19,351 bases of DNA from an uncultured Lachnobacterium sp. Lineage in GTDB: Bacteria; Bacillota; Clostridia; Lachnospirales; Lachnospiraceae. Shown here piece after piece: positions 15,860-19,351 of this stretch (its first letter is position 1; every line of letters starts with the position of its first letter). The notes below the pieces were generated by a model. It was given only the letters and a program-made list of their open reading frames with translations, was not told the origin of the DNA and did no database searches. The stretch spans positions 1-19,351 of the forward strand of contig URYB01000010.1 of assembly GCA_900552085.1 (NCBI GenBank), in the 5' to 3' direction. Made by a program: the position numbers and the translations under genes.

Positions 15860-16813
15860 ATGGACATTTTATTAGGACAGTACAAGGGACTGAAAGCAAC
15901 CATTCCAGTCATCACATACACAGAGGATGACGTTAATGCGCAGATTGGCACCCTTTTGGCAGGCAACCCGACACGCGTGAACAAAGAAGGCCCGGTTGCC
16001 ATGGGCGATACTGCAGTCATCGATTACGAAGGATTCAAAGATGGCGTTCCGTTTGATGGCGGAAAAGCAGAAAAATACCCTCTGGGTATCGGTTCCGGTG
16101 CTTTCATTCCGGGATTTGAGGAACAGATCGTTGGTATGGAGATTGGCGAGGACCGTGACATCAACCTTTCCTTCCCGGAGCAGTACCATGCACCGGATCT
16201 TGCAGGAAAAGAAGTTGTATTCAAAGTAAAATTGCACGAGATCTACTCCGAGAAAGCATCCGAACTCAATGATGAATTCGTTGTATCCCTTGCTATTCCG
16301 GAAGTAAAGACCGTAGATGATTTAAAGAAACACATCAGCGAATATTTAGATTATGAAGTACAGGCCAAGAAAGACGAAGCTTCCAGAGAGCAGCTCTACG
16401 ACCAGATTCTTTCTTCTTCCTCCTGTCTGCTTCCTCCAGAAGCAGTAGAAGCTGCCATTGATGCACAGCTTCAGCAGATGGAAGCCCAGCTTGCACAGCA
16501 GGGAATCCCGCTCACACAGTATCTGCAGATGATGGGCAAAACAACCGAGGCTTTCCGCGAAGAAGTAAAGCCTTATGCTTCCAAACAGGCAAAGCTTGAA
16601 GTGATTCTCGATGAAATCATCAAAGCCGAGCATATCACCGTTTCTGAGGATGAAATGAACGAACAGTACGAACTCATTTCACAGAAGTATCAGCAGCCAA
16701 TCGATGTTGTAAAGCAGGTTCTTCCAGCCATTCAGCTGAAGTCCGATCTGCTTCGTATGAAAGCATCCCAGCTGATCTTAGATACCGCAGAGATCATTGA
16801 AGAAAACAAATAA
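15860..16813 (+). CDS. trigger-factor-like FKBP prolyl isomerase without ribosome-binding domain
   Basis: 317 residues against about 430 for full trigger factor. It starts at LLGQYKGLKATIP, which aligns to the end of the ribosome-binding domain, so that domain with its GFRxGKxP signature is absent. An FKBP domain follows (about 46-128: GDTAVIDYEGFKDGVPFDGG, GSGAFIPGFEEQIVGMEIGE, LAGKEVVFKVKLHEI), then the helical trigger-factor C-terminal domain (about 132-315: LNDEFV, VDDLKKHISEYL, LPPEAVEAAIDAQLQQ, TVSEDEMNEQYE). The ATG at 15860 has GAGGA 7 bases upstream and its own promoter directly before it, so the short form is the real gene and not a window truncation. Probably a cytoplasmic chaperone/prolyl isomerase acting off the ribosome; a full tig gene is expected elsewhere. 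Confidence 0.88.
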   Translation: MDILLGQYKGLKATIPVITYTEDDVNAQIGTLLAGNPTRVNKEGPVAMGDTAVIDYEGFKDGVPFDGGKAEKYPLGIGSGAFIPGFEEQIVGMEIGEDRDINLSFPEQYHAPDLAGKEVVFKVKLHEIYSEKASELNDEFVVSLAIPEVKTVDDLKKHISEYLDYEVQAKKDEASREQLYDQILSSSSCLLPPEAVEAAIDAQLQQMEAQLAQQGIPLTQYLQMMGKTTEAFREEVKPYASKQAKLEVILDEIIKAEHITVSEDEMNEQYELISQKYQQPIDVVKQVLPAIQLKSDLLRMKASQLILDTAEIIEENK

Positions 16814-16828
16814 TAGATTCCTGTACGC

Positions 16829-16862
16829 AAAAAGGCCGTTCCCACTGTGGAACGACCTTTTC
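16829..16862. terminator. bidirectional rho-independent terminator
   Basis: Stem AAAAGG-C-CGTTCC pairs with GGAACG-A-CCTTTT around a 6-base loop (16843-16848), with one internal mismatch. It lies between the converging trigger-factor-like gene (stop at 16813) and the gene ending at 16885. Confidence 0.88.
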
Positions 16863-16884
16863 CGTATTATGTAAATTACGATTT

Positions 16885-18009
16885 TTATGATTCTGTCTCT
16901 TCTGAATTGTTTATTTCTTCATCTGATGTTTCCGTTTCTGACTTCTCGTCCTCAGAGTTATCCGCCTCAGCTTCTGGCTCAGTACTGCTGCCTTCTGCAT
17001 TGACCTCTGTCTGCACTTTTGGTTGTGGACTTTCTGCCTGTTCCTTCTCTTCCACAATCACATCATCCTCTGCCTGCTTTGGTTTCTTTACTTTCTGCCG
17101 GAGTTTGTCAAACCACCCCTGTGCTTTTTCTTTCTGCTCCAGCAGGAGTTCTTCTTTTTGCTGCTGCTTCTGTGCGCGATTCTCCTGTTTTTGTTGCAGT
17201 TTCTGCGCTTTTTCTTCTTCCTTTTTCAAAAGACGCTGCTGCTTGACATCCTGTTTTGCCAGTATTTTCTGATTTTTCTTTACCTGTTTTCTTGCTGATT
17301 TTTCCACCGTTCTTATCATGCTCTTTGCATCGCTGATCCGGCGCCTTGCCGCACGGTATGGATCATACAGAAAATATGCGGCTGTCGTGATTGCCAGCAC
17401 CACAAATGCTCCCGCCAGACTATATGGAAGCGCAAATTTATAATAATCAAGATGCAATTCATATCCGATAAAAAGCACCAGCATTCCAGGAAAAATAATG
17501 CTTCCAAGGAACGTACAAAGCACTCTCCAGAATGCAAAACATTCTTTTTCATGAACTAAAAGTGCCGCCTGTGTACCCGTAAACATCAGGAGCACCAGAC
17601 AGATCTTTGATGTAATTCCGTGAAGATAGCCCGCAAACACACACAATGCAAGAGAAAGAAAAAACATTGCAAGCGCATAACCTCTGCGGTATGCCTGCTT
17701 ATATTCCCGCATGCCTTCCCTCTTATCTGCACTCAGATCATGCATCTCGTAAACCCGGTCTTCTACACGCTCCCGGATGTCCGCACGGTACTTACGGCCT
17801 TCTTTGGCATGCTCCATGTTGACATCCATGTCGTCATCCATTTCCTGAAGCAGCTGCTGCTCGCGGAAAATCTGGTCAAGCAACTGGTCTTCCTGTGCGC
17901 GCTTTTTGTTTACTTCCTCACGAATCCACAGAACTTTCTGTAACTGCAGACTTTCTTTTGTCAGTCTTTCATCGGTTTGATTTGTATTTTTATCCAACTG
18001 TTCACTCAT
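16885..18009 (-). CDS. unknown four-helix membrane protein with coiled coils and charged tail
   Basis: 374 residues, not matched to a family. Seen in order: a hydrophilic, mostly helical N-terminus with coiled-coil character (20-105); four hydrophobic segments (about 111-131, 135-152, 163-183, 194-215); a strongly basic coiled coil rich in Lys, Gln and Glu (218-310, including KKEEEKAQKLQQKQENRAQK); and a Glu/Asp/Ser-rich acidic tail (313-374). No signal peptide, so both ends are probably cytoplasmic. ATG 18009 has AAAAGG about 6 bases upstream, a weak site. A possible promoter is at 18064-18092. A role in scaffolding or envelope organisation is conceivable but unsupported. Confidence 0.8.
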   Translation of the reverse strand: MSEQLDKNTNQTDERLTKESLQLQKVLWIREEVNKKRAQEDQLLDQIFREQQLLQEMDDDMDVNMEHAKEGRKYRADIRERVEDRVYEMHDLSADKREGMREYKQAYRRGYALAMFFLSLALCVFAGYLHGITSKICLVLLMFTGTQAALLVHEKECFAFWRVLCTFLGSIIFPGMLVLFIGYELHLDYYKFALPYSLAGAFVVLAITTAAYFLYDPYRAARRRISDAKSMIRTVEKSARKQVKKNQKILAKQDVKQQRLLKKEEEKAQKLQQKQENRAQKQQQKEELLLEQKEKAQGWFDKLRQKVKKPKQAEDDVIVEEKEQAESPQPKVQTEVNAEGSSTEPEAEADNSEDEKSETETSDEEINNSEETES

Positions 18010-18063
18010 TTTTTACCTTTTCGAATACATTTTATTCGTAGCTTGTTATCTAAAGTTATCTTT

Positions 18064-18092
18064 ATTCTAACATTTCTTTTTTCAAATGAACA
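18064..18092 (-). promoter_or_regulatory. possible promoter of the unknown membrane protein gene
   Basis: Minus strand TGTTCA (18092-18087), 17-base spacer, TAGAAT (18069-18064) with TGT before it. The -35 is weak. The gap to the upstream dipeptidase gene is only 89 bases with no terminator, so read-through is also possible. Confidence 0.35.
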
Positions 18093-18098
18093 GAGGTT

Positions 18099-19298
18099 TT
18101 ATGCGTCTGATCTGGCATATGCATTTTTCATCTGACTGCTCAGTTCAAAAAGCACTTTATCCAGTGTATCCGCAGCTTCTTTTTTGACCATATCTGCCAC
18201 CGCATTGTTAGCTTTCTGCTTTAATTCCATGCGCTTTTTCGCATCAAATTCCTGCGCAAGCAATGCATCATAGCGATGGATGATCTCATGCCCTTTGGAC
18301 AATACTTTCTCCTGATAGCGTTCAATATGGAACACCGATTTTTTATAGGACGCATCTGCCATGGCGGCGATCATGCGGCTCATCCAGTAGAAATTGTCTG
18401 TGGAAACCTCCTGCGTAGTGTTGGAGAGATATTCCGGTGTCGTATCCACTTCCGCATAAAATGGAATCAGCACGTTAAATGCATTTGAGGCAAATGCTAC
18501 CCACTCGAGAATATTTGCGTCCTCTGCCATCTCCGGGCGCATCTGGATCAATGCCATAAAATCATTGCGGTTGACGCCGATGGAACGGTAGGCGCCGCGC
18601 ATGGAAGTATCTCCATATGCCCCATATGGATCGTATGGCGTTCCCTGAAAATGCGAGGAAAGCACATACTTTACATCTTCGACTGTAATCTTTTTCTCCG
18701 GTACAAGACACCATGGAATATCATCGGATACCGGTGTAAAATCTGCATCCGCGCCATCCCAGTTGTAGGTATGCGGATTCAAATAACGCTCCATAAACCA
18801 TGCCCTCGGTGTATTGTATACATGATCCGCATCGTCGTGGCTGCCAAATACATCCCGCGGATTGATCATACCATCCGCCTTATCCAAAGAAAGATCCAGA
18901 TGGTTCTTTTCAATAAACTCCCGCAGATCTTTGGAACACAAATGATTTTCCTGAAAAGTGAGCGCATCATTTATGTCAAATGTATCCAGCCCGAGCTGAT
19001 TTGGCATTACTACATATACATCATCGGGCACTTTTTTTGCAATCCAGTGATGTCCACCAATCGTTTCCAGCCACCAGATTTCATTCTGATCCTGAAATGC
19101 AATTCCGTTCATCTCATAGGTTCCATACTGCTCCAACAACGATCCCAGACGCATTACGCCCTCTCTGGCACTGTGGATATACGGAAGGACAAGATATACC
19201 AGATCCTCTTCTCCGATTCCTCCTGCTCTTTCAGCTTTTCCGTCTTCTGCCGCTTCATACTCGACGAGTGGATCTGCACCAAGCACACGCGGATTGGA
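18099..19298 (-). CDS. C69-family dipeptidase (PepD-like), N-terminus missing
   Basis: 399 residues of true coding sequence remain. The frame is open from the adapter junction at 19298 to TAA at 18099. Seen: GIGEEDLVYLVLPYIHSAREGV, YGTYEMNGIAFQDQNEIWWL, then ETIGGHHWIAKKVPDDVYVV and MPNQLGLDTFD, all typical of peptidase family C69 (N-terminal nucleophile hydrolases that cut dipeptides). Also SSHFQGTPYDPYGAYGD and IGVNRNDFMALIQMRPEM, with a helical C-terminus. The N-terminal segment with the catalytic Cys (normally close to the start, before a G-S-T-x-x-A-R-N/S-D region) is absent because the contig ends. An in-frame GTG at 19313 lies within adapter sequence and is not a real start. Location (cytoplasmic or secreted) cannot be judged without the N-terminus. 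Confidence 0.93.
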   Translation of the reverse strand, partial: SNPRVLGADPLVEYEAAEDGKAERAGGIGEEDLVYLVLPYIHSAREGVMRLGSLLEQYGTYEMNGIAFQDQNEIWWLETIGGHHWIAKKVPDDVYVVMPNQLGLDTFDINDALTFQENHLCSKDLREFIEKNHLDLSLDKADGMINPRDVFGSHDDADHVYNTPRAWFMERYLNPHTYNWDGADADFTPVSDDIPWCLVPEKKITVEDVKYVLSSHFQGTPYDPYGAYGDTSMRGAYRSIGVNRNDFMALIQMRPEMAEDANILEWVAFASNAFNVLIPFYAEVDTTPEYLSNTTQEVSTDNFYWMSRMIAAMADASYKKSVFHIERYQEKVLSKGHEIIHRYDALLAQEFDAKKRMELKQKANNAVADMVKKEAADTLDKVLFELSSQMKNAYARSDA

Positions 19299-19351
19299 AG
19301 ATCGGAAGAGCACACGTCTGAACTCCAGTCACGTGAAAATCTCGTATGCCG
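19299..19351 (+). other. sequencing adapter contamination (Illumina TruSeq-type)
   Basis: From 19299 the sequence reads AGATCGGAAGAGCACACGTC and continues to the end of the TruSeq 3' adapter stem (19299-19332). This is followed by the six-base index GTGAAA (19333-19338) and then ATCTCGTATGCCG (19339-19351), the start of the flow-cell P7 side. All 47 constant bases match the adapter as I know it. It is a library artefact, not genome. Confidence 0.98.

Noticed and set aside
1..19351. CRISPR arrays, tRNA or rRNA genes, insertion sequences, prophage genes
   Set aside because: No spaced direct-repeat array, cloverleaf, rRNA signature, transposase or phage protein was recognised on either strand.

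Overview
The window looks like chromosomal DNA of a low-to-mid GC anaerobic Firmicute, most likely a gut Lachnospiraceae (class Clostridia). The signs are strong AGGAGG-type ribosome binding sites, near-consensus sigma-A promoters with TGn extensions, a PadR/HAAS/DUF4097 operon, a trigger-factor-like FKBP protein, YitT and ECF S-component proteins, and a C69 dipeptidase. The genus is inference; no rRNA or marker gene is present. No tRNA, rRNA, CRISPR array, insertion sequence or prophage gene was seen. No gene-free stretch exceeds about 200 bases.

Layout: (1) 1-903, minus strand, an RluA-type pseudouridine synthase cut by the window start. (2) 976-3346, plus strand, an envelope-sensing operon: PadR regulator, HAAS membrane protein and DUF4097 solenoid protein, behind a promoter with a dense palindromic operator and ended by a two-way terminator. 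(3) 3351-7639, minus strand, a xanthine dehydrogenase operon xdhB-xdhC-xdhA (FAD, 2x[2Fe-2S], Mo subunits, overlapping ends) followed by an ECF S component. (4) 7755-9259, plus strand, a YitT membrane protein coupled to a MocA-like molybdopterin nucleotidyltransferase. (5) 9264-10739, minus strand, an NCS2 xanthine/uracil permease. Regions 3-5 read as a purine-use locus: uptake by the permease, oxidation by XdhABC, and cofactor maturation by MocA. (6) 10780-14618, plus strand, an apparent four-gene operon: LeuT-fold (NSS) amino-acid symporter, TAXI-type lipoprotein binding protein, GltS glutamate symporter, and a 68-residue protein with an internal duplication. (7) 14625-15737, minus strand, a membrane diguanylate cyclase gene broken by a frame change and a missing linker. 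(8) 15775-16861, plus strand, a trigger-factor-like protein without the ribosome-binding domain. (9) 16885-18092, minus strand, an unknown membrane/coiled-coil protein with segregated charge. (10) 18099-19298, minus strand, a C69-family dipeptidase lacking its N-terminus.

The last 53 bases (19299-19351) are not biological. They match an Illumina TruSeq-style adapter with a six-base index, so the contig ends in unremoved adapter, and the apparent start of the dipeptidase ORF lies inside it. The first ~45 bases also look suspect: they hold a perfect inverted repeat, and the RluA protein departs from its family there.

The best candidate for something undescribed is the pairing of a TAXI solute-binding lipoprotein with a GltS symporter in one operon, with no TRAP membrane subunit in the window. 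Both families are associated with glutamate. This suggests, but does not prove, a binding-protein-assisted GltS system.
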